A stretch of DNA of 64,000 bases from Chrysomallon squamiferum (Eukaryota; Mollusca; Gastropoda; Neomphalida; Peltospiridae), in assembly GCA_012295275.1 (NCBI GenBank), contig CM022671.1, positions 26,255,322 to 26,319,321 of the forward strand, given 5' to 3'. Below are positions 12,766 to 21,900 of the stretch, piece by piece. The notes under the pieces were generated by a model. The model saw only the letters and a program-made list of their open reading frames with translations. It searched no databases and had not been told where the DNA came from. A program made the position numbers and the translations under genes. How positions within the stretch are numbered: the stretch's first letter is position 1; every line of letters begins with the position of its first letter.

Positions 12766-12814
12766 TTAACTAGCTTCAGCAAAGGTAGCAGAGGCTTCGG
12801 CAAGGCCTTTCCTC
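12766..12814 (-). CDS. EFCAB10: EFCAB10 terminal coding exon (inside macrosatellite unit 6)
   Basis: The acceptor is 'tgtttcaacag'. Joined to exon 3 the reading is A|RKGLAEASATFAEAS and TAA. It differs from the array copies by one residue (Glu for Gly near the end, 'tagcttcagc' against 'tagctccagc'). The splice phase (2 nt + 1 nt) fits exactly. The acceptance rests on phase, family alignment of the C-terminus and the downstream poly(A) signal. Confidence 0.72.
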
Positions 12815-15800
12815 CTGTTGAAACAATAAAAATAAAGTCAGTTAAGATTTTAAAACAAAAACAAATAAATGAAACAAAAAAAAATGAACAAAAAAAAAAA
12901 AAAAAACCCCAAAAAAAATAAACAAATGAAACTCAACAAAAACAAACGGAAAAAACAAACAACAATAAACAAAAAGAAAACCCCTCTTTTTACTACAGAT
13001 AATTGTGCAGTGAAATTAAATTCAAAATATATAACAGCATTTTAATACAGCCTATTTTTATTAACAAGAGTACAGACTGTGGCATATGTATCAATAATAC
13101 TGTGAAAGGAATTAAGAAATCAGGAAAAAGATTTACGTTGATAATTCACTCCGAATATTTTTAAATCCACATTTATTTAGCAAAAACCATACAGTTTTAT
13201 AACATATGATTGAAAAATGATGGCCAAAGAACAAGTTTTAGATTTCAATTAATTTTCAGTTAGGTGAGTCTCCTGATACAACATTACAAATATTAACAAA
13301 CTGATGTCTTGGGGCAACTGAGATACCTTGGTTACAGGAGTGATATTTATTTATTGCATTGCACTTTTTTTCTTTTTTCCTGTTACAGCATCATATATTT
13401 ATGTAATGTATAATTCTGTGTGAATCATTTGTAATTTAACACAGTTTTAAAAAAAAAATTACAAAAATTGAAGATAACTTACGCTTCTGACAAAAATGTC
13501 TCGAATTGTACCCTGTCAACATCTTTACCTGCAGGTTCCTCATCAAAATGTTTTATCCCCAATGTAGTCATGGCTGGAAAAAAAAAAAAAAAAAATACAA
13601 TAAAAAAAAACACATAAATATTCACTTTTTTTTTAAATTACATAATAATTATGTGAATATAATTTTAAAGCCAAAAGACAAATTGATTACCTTTCAAAAT
13701 TCAAACAAATACAACTCTAAATATGTACTGCCATACATCACTATGTGCAAAAAAAAAAAAAAAAATGGAATAATGATGTTTAAATAAACTTATTTGTGGA
13801 ATGAATTTGAATTGAAAGAAGAAAACAGTGAGTAAATTCAACAAATACAAAACATATTTTCAGGAGAAATACTGGTGATATTACTGATTTTACATTTTGT
13901 AATGAGTTTGGAATAAAGAAGAAACAGTTAATACCTTCTGCATATTGCTGATAAGTGACATGGCCAGTATGCGTTGGATCAAGCATTCCAAACAGAGAGA
14001 TAATATTAGTATCATCAAACAAACAAGGATAATCTCGATGAGAGCTTCTTGACTTCATCAAATTCTGTAGGATTTCAATTGTGAATTTTTTTGGATCCTC
14101 TGAAATAATAATAAAATGAATTGATAAGGATTATCAGCAACTGATTTTCTATTTTTTTATTTTATTACTTTTTTTTTCTTCACTTTCTATTTGTTTATTT
14201 GTTTATTTTATTTATTTATTTTTTTTTTTACTGATGTCAGTGATTAAAAATAAATAAATCCTCAGTGAATTCATTTTTAAATGCTCTTTTTTTTCAACTT
14301 TTATTTCCACAGCTCATTTTTTAAATTCCTTTATTTACAGATTAGTATCCACTCTCTACTTAATTATTTAGTTAAATAAATAAACCTTTTCAGTTTTCAT
14401 TTTTATTTGCAATCAGTAAATAATGTTAATCATGTAATTTCTGTTACAAAATAATATTTTTTTATTTAAATTATATTTATAATAACATTTAAGAAAAAGA
14501 AAAACTCAAGCCACACATTATTATTACTGCTATAACAAATGGGATACATGTTCTAAAAATAAAACCTTTAAATATACGATATAAAAAATTTCTATAAAAT
14601 AATGTATAATGCCTTTTGTACTTAAAATTAGGTGGAGTTCTGTACTTATTATTTTATTTAAAAGTGTTATATTTAAAATAAACTTTTCAACATATTATAT
14701 AGTTAGAGATCCATCATGAGATACATAATCTGGAACTGAAATATTTAGATCTCTAAAATGGATATCTTTAGCAAATTTGGAATGTGCAGATGTTCTCTGA
14801 CGTTAGAATATGTGAATATGTTCTCTGCTGTGATAGATTCTTTGGTCTATTTTCCAATGCAGATTTGTCTGCAGGATTTTCTATTATTGCAACAACCAGA
14901 ACAAACTGATTCATATGATTCAGAATATTCCCTACATTATACTGTGTCAAATTCTAAATGACCACTGATTGTGAGAATGCACCAACAATCTCTGTGAGGA
15001 ATGGAAACACAGAAATTATTTGTTTTTGGTTTCTCATCCTTCTGTGTGGAAACTACTTCACTGGCTCAAAGATAATTCATATAATGAGATATTATGAGGA
15101 ATGAATGCCTGACTACAGACATATCTCCATTAATTATGTATATTTAAGAAAGAGAACACACACAGTTGATTAATTTCTTATGAAGATTGTAACATTTGCT
15201 TGAAATCCCATTATTATCAATAAGAGTTATTTCACTTGAGGTGTGTGTGGTTTTTTTTTCAAATACAGATCAGGCAGGATCATTTACAATTGTTTTAAAC
15301 AGGAATATAACAATTAAAAAATAACAAATATAAAAAAGCTACATAATATCAAGTAGATCCTGTCAGATCCATTAACAAAAGGTTTCTTAAATTGTATAGC
15401 TAAATATTTCATTCCTAAAGAGAAAAATTATATCACAAGTGTTGCACAGTATTAATTAAATACTAGTGTCATTTTGTTGAGCAACATAAGATATATGAAA
15501 AATGATCCAACCATTGTCATACATATTCAAAGTTTGGCCAGGTATTTCAGTCTCTGATAAACTGTTTTGCAAATTTGAAGACAATACTGTATATGACAAT
15601 ATAGTTCACATTTTTATATGCAGCCTTATTTTAGAATGTTTTTAATACAATCAATTCAAGAGCATAAAATATGCTGTTGAAAATATATGTTTTAAACTTC
15701 AAGCTTATTTTACATGAAGGTGACTATAAATATAACAAAGTTAAAAATATATATCATGTAAAACAAATGATTTGCAGATTGTTCTTTTTTTACAAATCCC

Positions 15801-16299
15801 AAATGACTGTCTTGAAGCAGAAACATTTTTTCACATAAAGTCAGTTAAGATTTTAAAACAAAAACAAATAAATGAAACAAAAAAACCCAAAAACTGCTTA
15901 AATAATTTTTCAGTTGCAAAAATAAACAAAAATGATTGTTAATTATGCTTTTAATGCTATGATGATAAGTTTAAATAATTATTATTTTAAAAACATTTCT
16001 TCATTACACTAATGATTAAATATCAGTATCGATAGATTCTTGGACTGAAATGCATAACTGTAAATAATTCTTTTACCGAAAATAGGTATCATGCGGATTC
16101 ATATTAGTAACACGTTTAAATCGATATTAGTTTCCATACACCATGTTTATTAAAGTAAAATAAATCTAAATACATTACCTGGTCTGTGATATATAAGTTG
16201 AGTAGTTAAATTATTGAAAAGGTCTAAAATTCTATGTTTTTCCATATATTCGTGAGCTTCAATTTCTCTGGGACCCAACTCTTTACGTTCATCCGCCAT
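12766..16299 (-). CDS. EFCAB10: EFCAB10-like EF-hand protein (four coding exons, 141 aa)
   Basis: The coding exons are 16179-16299, 13935-14099, 13483-13573 and 12766-12814 (minus). Phases are compatible (121+165+91+49 nt) and GT/AG borders are good throughout. The N-terminal ~45 residues (AHEYMEKHRILDLFNNLTTQ, then LIYHRPEDPKKF) match the DPY30-like dimerisation/docking segment of EFCAB10. Around residues 79-90 a single EF-hand loop reads DPTHTGHVTYQQ; loop position 12 is Gln instead of Glu, so calcium binding is probably weak or lost. The C-terminus (FETFLSEARKGLAEAS) aligns in register with the end of vertebrate EFCAB10. Length is close to the family's. EFCAB10 is expressed in ciliated cells of other animals; a ciliary role here is inferred. 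The gene is divergent from INTS13, and its last exon sits in the macrosatellite. Confidence 0.87.
13483..13573 (-). CDS. EFCAB10: EFCAB10 coding exon 3
   Basis: A polypyrimidine-CCAG acceptor precedes a frame reading MTTLGIKHFDEEPAGKDVDR, then VQFETFLSEA. It ends at GC|GTAAGT, a strong donor. If that donor were not used, the frame would stop at once (GCG TAA), giving a short alternative C-terminus. Confidence 0.85.
13935..14099 (-). CDS. EFCAB10: EFCAB10 coding exon 2
   Basis: The acceptor is TTTCAG and the donor AG|GTATTA. The exon encodes EDPKKFTIEILQNLMKSR through the EF-hand loop and QQYAE. It joins exons 1 and 3 in frame (phase 1 to phase 1). Confidence 0.9.
15835..15885. repeat. Isolated 50-bp piece of the macrosatellite in EFCAB10 intron 1
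   Basis: The stretch starting 'ataaagtcagttaagatttt' is identical over about 50 bp to the part of the macrosatellite unit just upstream (in EFCAB10 sense) of the terminal exon, for example 5281-5330. Neither flank matches the array. Confidence 0.85.
16179..16299 (-). CDS. EFCAB10: EFCAB10 coding exon 1
   Basis: The ATG is at 16299 (MADERKELGPREIEAHEYME...). The exon ends in phase 1 at a CCAG|GTAATG donor. No in-frame upstream ATG fits the family; the family's alignment begins shortly after this Met. Confidence 0.88.
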
Positions 16300-16835
16300 C
16301 TTTACACAAATGATTTAACCATGACAACAGCTGAATAATAACATGGTGTATTAATTTTTGAAATTATTAAATTATACGTATAATGCCAAATATTATATTT
16401 TGAAATGTTTAAATTATTAAATGAATTTTAAAAATAAACACAAAGAAATATAATTTAAACATTTGTATATTTCTCCGGTACTGTCAAAGATGTCTGCACC
16501 CATAAAATGACAACGAGGATTGGAGGAATATTATACATTGTATCGTTGCATATATGTATTATAGCATCTTGTATATTATGAAATACAGTGATGTTGACAT
16601 TGTTTTACGTTATAATTTTATTGAGTTATAAAGAATGATATACTAAACGAAGCACAGAAGCATATATTACCATCATCATCAATTGATCAAAGAAAAAAAG
16701 AAAATCCAAACCTAAAAAAAAAAAAAAACAGAAAAGAAAAAAGAAGTAGTTTTTAAATGACAACCAACAAATATTTGAAATAGATTTTCAAGGAAGACAT
16801 ATTTTGATGGATTGTTTATAAAAAAACCTTTAACA
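16300..16835. promoter_or_regulatory. Divergent promoter between EFCAB10 and INTS13
   Basis: A gap of 536 bp separates the two opposed start codons, so transcription of both genes must start in it or close by. It is AT-rich, with a few CpGs near 16,474-16,515 ('ctccggtactg', 'caacgagg'). The INTS13 ATG has A at -3 and G at +4. No TATA box is convincing. The part next to EFCAB10 holds the X-box-like site. Confidence 0.7.
16315..16328 (-). promoter_or_regulatory. RFX X-box-like site upstream of EFCAB10
   Basis: On the minus strand it reads GTTGTCATGGTTAA against the X-box consensus GTTGCCATGGCAAC: a complete first half-site, AT spacer and a partly matching second half-site. It lies 16-29 bp upstream of the EFCAB10 ATG. 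RFX factors drive ciliary genes, which suits EFCAB10. A single motif match is weak evidence. Confidence 0.45.
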
Positions 16836-17087
16836 ATGGATAAAGTTACAAATCGCGAGTTCGCAAGATCTCTAACGCTTTCACATAAAACAGCTTTTGT
16901 TTTAGACAGAAGTCAGTATTTTTGTAAATCATGTAAACAACCTATTGAATATGATGTACTGGTTCGAATTAAAACTCCAGGTATAATTCCCGCGGCTCCT
17001 ATTACAAAGTCACTGTGGTGCTGTAATTTGGAATGTATGATAGAATATATGAGAATTGTTTATGACATCTATCCTGTTAAAAAATTG
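16836..17087 (+). CDS. INTS13: INTS13 coding exon 1
   Basis: It runs from MDKVTNREFARSLTLSHKTA to the PVKKL donor TTG|GTATGT (84 codons, phase 0). An open frame begins 24 bp earlier with a TTG codon, but that is not a likely start. Confidence 0.92.
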
Positions 17088-18972
17088 GTATGTTATATTT
17101 GTTTTGTATTCTTTTATAACATATTTGTTATTAAAAAGTTTTATGGTATGTTAAATAATTATTTGAAGATAGAATGTTCTTAGATTAAAAAAAGAAGAAA
17201 AACAAAAGAAGATATAAATGAAAATTTTTCTTCCTTTAATCATATATTTATCTATTTTGTAGATTTACATATTAGTTAATTAGATATTAGCCTTAAGAAA
17301 TCTGTTTACATATATTTGTAAATTTAGAAACTTAAATTAAAATTTAGTGTAAATTCTTCCTTTGGTTATTTTTCAGATACGCATTATTGCTGGAAGTAAA
17401 TCATTAAATAGCTGGACACAGAAAGAGCAAAACATACAACAGGTAGATTACAATTATTTACATAAATATAAATAATGAAACTAATAATGTAAACTGTTAT
17501 TTGTTGATTAATAATTTTATCTTCGTAAAAAAACCTCCAAAACATCAACAGCAAACTAAACTAGTAGTTATAGCATTGATCAAATCTAGTTTTTAATAAT
17601 AATAACAATAATAATAATAAATTAATAATAATGATAATGATAAATAACAATGGTGATGATGATAATGATAAATAATAAGGTCTAGTGTTTAATACTACTA
17701 TTGATAGTACTGCTACTACTACTACTAAATAAATAGATAAAAACAGTTTGATAATAATAACAAAAAAGTAATAATAATAAGGTCTTATGTTCAATGCTAC
17801 TACTGCTACTACTGCTAATAAATAAATCAATAAATAAATACAAACAGTTTAATAATAATAATAATAATAACAATAGTAGTAATAATAATTCAGTCTAGTG
17901 AGACTTGAGTTTAATACCACTACTACTATTACTACAACTGCTAATAATAAAAAATAATAAATAAATAAATAAATAAATAAATAAATATAAACAGTTTGAT
18001 GACGATGATGACGACAATGATGATAACGATGTCAGTGATGATGATGATGATAATACTAATAGTAATAATAACATTACTAATAATAATTCTCTGTTGCAGG
18101 TTATGCTAGCTCTAGCACATCTGGGTGTACCTGGCAGTGATTCAACAGAAGAAGACTACAGTGTGATGCACGGACTCACGCATGCCATTGAGTCCATGTG
18201 TGAACCCAGTGAAGCCCAAATAGAGGTTTTAAATAGTGAGGGTGACGTTAGGAACTGTGGCCGAATAATATGTCTGACTTACATGAAAAAGTAAATTACA
18301 GTGATTATAGTTTTTTTTAAAAATGGTTTGGTCACACATAATATGCCCAAACAAAGTAACATTCATGGAAAAATGCATTTTTGCAAAGATTTGGTTTTTG
18401 AATATCATGCTTTACTTGCAGTTAATATAATGATTTTCAGTTTTAAATTTAATGTAGAGATATGTTTTTAAATTTATATTTAAAAAAGATAATTCAATCC
18501 AAACAAATTAACTGAGTTGAATCTTTTTCCATTTTATCCCTTTCAATTTTTATCAGAAGTTTTATTAGTTCTTTTGCGTTAAATTAAGAAACTGTATTAA
18601 TAGGTTTATAAATAAGTATAATTATTATCTATAATTGAAATAATACTAAAAAATGTAGATTTAATTTCATACTTGTAAAATTATTTGTTATTATCTATAT
18701 TTTTATATCTTTGTTTTAGTGATAACCATGTTTGTAAACAAAGAAACTGTATTAATAGATTTATAAATAATATAATTATTATCTATAATTGAAATAATGC
18801 TTGTTTCTAGTCTTACACTAAAAAGTACTGAATCAATTTCATACTGATAGAATTATTTGTTATTATTTATATTTTTATTTCTTTGTTTTAGTGAGAACCA
18901 CGTCCGCATGTTAGAAGAATGTGTTCTGGATGCTATTACTGAACATAACAAGCTTGCTGCTTTACAAGACAA
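16836..18972 (+). CDS. INTS13: INTS13 / Asunder (Mat89Bb), N-terminal four coding exons
   Basis: The coding exons 16836-17087, 17377-17442, 18100-18290 and 18892-18972 give about 196 residues. They align along their length with metazoan INTS13: SHKTAFVLDRSQYF, GIIPAAPITKSLW, EYMRIVYDIYPVKKL, LNSWTQKEQN, GRIICLTYMK and NHVRMLEECV, followed by EHNKLAAL. This covers the N-terminal von Willebrand A-like domain. INTS13 is a subunit of the Integrator complex (with INTS10 and INTS14), which processes snRNA and enhancer RNA in the nucleus; it is also known for mitotic and spermatogenesis phenotypes. The start is the first ATG in frame, in a good Kozak context. The last exon seen ends in phase 2 at AA|GTGAGT. 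The remaining ~500 residues expected of the family are not found, so the gene is partial here. Confidence 0.92.
17377..17442 (+). CDS. INTS13: INTS13 coding exon 2
   Basis: The acceptor is TTTTTCAG and the donor CAG|GTAGAT. It has 22 codons reading IRIIAGSKSLNSWTQKEQNI, then QQ, in phase 0. The SWTQ motif is conserved in the family. Confidence 0.92.
17578..18060. repeat. Degenerate tandem repeat in INTS13 intron 2
   Basis: Three to four diverged copies of a unit of roughly 110-130 bp recur: 'ggtctagtgtttaat', (ACT)n-type triplets, (AAAT)n and 'aaacagtttgataataat'. They end in GATGATGAC triplets. This explains the long hydrophobic minus-strand open frames here; none is a gene. Confidence 0.8.
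18100..18290 (+). CDS. INTS13: INTS13 coding exon 3
   Basis: The acceptor is CTGTTGCAG and the donor AAAAA|GTAAAT. It reads VMLALAHLGVPGSDSTEEDY through NCGRIICLTYMK and ends with two bases of a codon completed by exon 4. Confidence 0.92.
18587..18905. repeat. Tandem duplication across the INTS13 intron 3 / exon 4 border
   Basis: About 160 bp starting 'aaactgtattaatag' and ending with 'tttgttttag' plus the first bases of exon 4 occurs twice: ~18,587-18,735 and ~18,744-18,905. The first copy ends in 'tttgttttag|tgataaccatgtt', the second in the true 'tttgttttag|tgagaaccacgtc'. The first copy is a decoy acceptor at 18,718-18,719. Confidence 0.88.
18892..18972 (+). CDS. INTS13: INTS13 coding exon 4
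   Basis: The acceptor is TTTGTTTTAG and the donor AA|GTGAGT. The reading is ENHVRMLEECVLDAITEHNK, then LAALQD. It is preceded by a duplicated decoy of its own 5' end (see 18,718). Confidence 0.92.
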
Positions 18973-21900
18973 GTGAGTACTGACTATTTAATGCTGATTA
19001 ATAGTAATTTGATTTTATATAATGTTAAATTAATATATTCAGTTATGTAATCAGGAAGAATATGTCATATCATAAATGACAGTGGACAATGCATAAAGTG
19101 ATTGCAGGGTTTATTTGTATGCGAATACTGAGCAAATCTTGTAGTGCACACATGTTTATACATGTGTCTTATGGCGGTTATGCATATGGAAAATTATCCG
19201 TTAATCTAAAAAAAAAAAAAAATTATGTATGCATAAAGCATGATGTACAATTATGTACAAGTGCATTTAATTTGTTTATGATACACTTTTTTTTTAGTGC
19301 ATCCCACATACACACACACTGAGTATATATATATGAAGTTATGTTGTACAGTATGAATCATTCAGAAGGATTTTTATATAATCAGTGTCAGTGCTGTTAA
19401 ACAAACTTGACCAAACAAAAGTTACGTCCATTAGCTTCATTTGTGTATCCAATAGAAATGTCTTAGCTTTCCAAAAGCAGTAGTAAATTTCAGGGAAAAT
19501 GTTCTGTTGTCTCTTGACTTCTTTCAAAAATATATCACTGAAAACAGCAATATGTTATCTGTTAAAGCAACTGTATAGGCAGATGAAAGATGTCTGCAGA
19601 ACATGTAAATCATAGCCTATGATGTGACTGAAGCCAATTCATTTCTGAGTCAGAAAGTGACTGATCAAGCCTTTACTAGCAATAAGATAGTGCCTTGATG
19701 CTAAAGAAAACTTTTTTTTTATCCCTTTTAAATGTATTTCATCATCTAGATCTTTTCATTCTGATTAGTTTGAAATAAAAACTATATTTATAGAACAAAC
19801 AGAAGTGGAATTATGAATTTTCATTTTTTGACCATGGAAAGTGTGTAGTGCAGACGAATGATTTTACCATGTTTTGCTTGACATACCAATGTAAATATAC
19901 TTTGAAAAAAATGATACTGCATACCTGCAATAGAAAGTGTGACATGTTGTGAAATAAGTTTTGTCAGAGACAAACTTGATGAAGAATGGGCTGTTAAATA
20001 TTTAGTTTTTTGAAAATGGTAGTTGTGTGCAGTTTTATAATTTTGGAACAGTCTGACTGGCAGTTTTGTATTTATTATCACTGACATCAGGATTACAGTT
20101 ATAATTTGGAGTCATCTTTGTATTTCCTAAACAGAAAATCACTCAAGAGTAACTGTTGATAAAACATGTTTTATTCAGCTTCTTTCAATAGCAGCTTTAC
20201 CTGTTAAAAAGCTCAAAGCAAAATATTTAATAACTTTTTATTGGATAGGCCTGCAGTGGTGCATCACCTGTCATCTGAAAGCATAGATAAAGAATAATAC
20301 AGCTAACTGTATGAATGCACATCAGTGGAAATACTTATATACTGAGTGTGCACTGGGAAATGCCTTAGTTGTCAATAATTTAAAGTTGAGTTTAATTTCT
20401 GGAAATTTGTTAATATTAATTTATGTAACTGTCTTTGTAATAGCGATTCCTGTCACATAAGTGTCAGTCAGCAATATATAATTTGCATAAAGATTTTAAA
20501 TTGGAATTACAGAGATATCTTTGAATTGTTTTGGTGTCTACTGGTCACTTACTCTTGAAAAAGTTGAACAGGTTGTCTGTCACTAGAACAGAAATAGTAA
20601 CCACCCAGTTGTTTGACACTTAATTGTGATATAAGGTTGTGAAAATAACATATTCTTTGTTTATTTTATTTTTATTTTTTTTAAATATCGTTAATTATAT
20701 TTATATCGATTTATTCTTTTATCTTTACTATTTCATAAATACATTTTTCATATCCTTATCTATGTCAGTAGTCTTTGATTGCAGTTTTATGAAATAAAAA
20801 TGCTGTAGATACTTAAAGTTAAGGATCACATGTGAATAAAAGCTTCAAGCAATTTTTTAAATTAGTTTTTGTCCCATATTTGTTTGTGCATAGCCATGTT
20901 GTTAATTGTAACATAACTTTAGTTGTAATAAAACAGAAGAAAAATTTAAGCAGTTCTGAAAAGTGAAGTAAAAAGTCTGTTAAATCATTAAAAAAGTAAA
21001 GAAAAATTATTTTCACCATCGAATGTGTTTTCTCAGATCTCATTACTGATACAAATATTTCAAATTTTGTTGACTGTATACAGAGTTACTTCCCTTACAG
21101 TAACACCTTGGTTTTTAAAATCTGTTGTTTTTTCTTCATACAACCAAAATTTCAAATAAATTTTCATTTTACTTCTTTGAATTAATAATTTAATAAACAT
21201 TTAAGTATATTTAATGTTTATTCAACATTTTTAATGTATATTTCATAAGAAATGTTTTCTATTAAAAGTATCTCACACGTACCATTTGTTATAACACTAA
21301 CAGGTTGCTCAAAAAAATCAAATAATAACTTTAGACCATTCATTTTTGCAAGCACAGGTAAACTTTAATATTAAAATAGTGAATAATTTAGACATGAATT
21401 ATAAATTTTTGTTTTGTTTTTTAATTTATTATTTTAGAATTTTATAATGAATAATAAATTGCAAAAACTGTGAAGTTTATTCTTTCTTTCATAAACAGAT
21501 ATTATTATAATATTGGAAAGAAAGCTAAATAGAAGACTAAAAAGTTTCACAGATCATATTTAACATGGTTATGTACTCTTTTAAGGCCATGCATTTCTGA
21601 ATCTCTGATGTTAAATGGTATAAGACTAACTGTTATTTATTGATATGCATATTTACTGATATGCATATTTTTCTCACTGCTATTTGTCTTTTCCTGTTAT
21701 GTTACCAATAACTGTTAATTTAATATGAGTTTTTCTTCTCTTTTTTAAAAAAAATGTTTAAATATAATTATTGAAAATTATTTTGTTATTTATTCTTTTT
21801 TCCTATTTCTCATTCTTTTTATTATTATTATTATTATTATTATTTTCTTTTTTTTTCTTTGACTATTTTTCTGTTGGGTTTCTTTGAGTATTCTCTCAAC

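Larger units (their letters stand above)
1..12915. repeat. Macrosatellite array, ~2.5-kb unit, 5 full copies plus a partial sixth
   Basis: The landmark 'tacattataagaaatca' recurs at 1, 2510, 5049, 7564, 10095 and 12599, giving periods of 2509, 2539, 2515, 2531 and 2504 bp. Units are nearly identical outside their microsatellites, and most of the length variation comes from (AC)n, (GT)n, (AAT)n and (ACT)n tracts inside them. Each unit carries, in order on the plus strand: a copy of the EFCAB10 last exon (read on minus), a polyC/polyA stretch, an (AAT)n tract, a (CA)n tract, a CpG-retaining block of about 250 bp, (CTA)n, (GT)n and (CA)n. Similarity ends near 12,915 in the last intron of EFCAB10. 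The left end is outside the window, so the copy number is a minimum. Units differ by shared point variants, which argues against a simple assembly stutter. Confidence 0.97.
12599..12915. repeat. Macrosatellite unit 6 (partial, gene-proximal)
   Basis: Only the first ~317 bp of the unit are present before similarity fades in an A-rich stretch (about 12,880-12,915). It contains the EFCAB10 terminal exon adjacent to the gene body, so it is probably the ancestral copy. Private changes include 'aaatcagtgtgg', 'ttaccaaagg' and 'tagcttcagc'. Confidence 0.9.

Noticed and set aside
1-12915. CRISPR-like array
   Set aside because: Units are 2.5 kb with no short spacer structure, and the sequence is plainly from an animal nuclear genome.
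17088-17183. Continuation of INTS13 exon 1 past the donor
   Set aside because: Conserved residues stop at PVKKL and resume in exon 2; the read-through is hydrophobic intron sequence ending in a stop.
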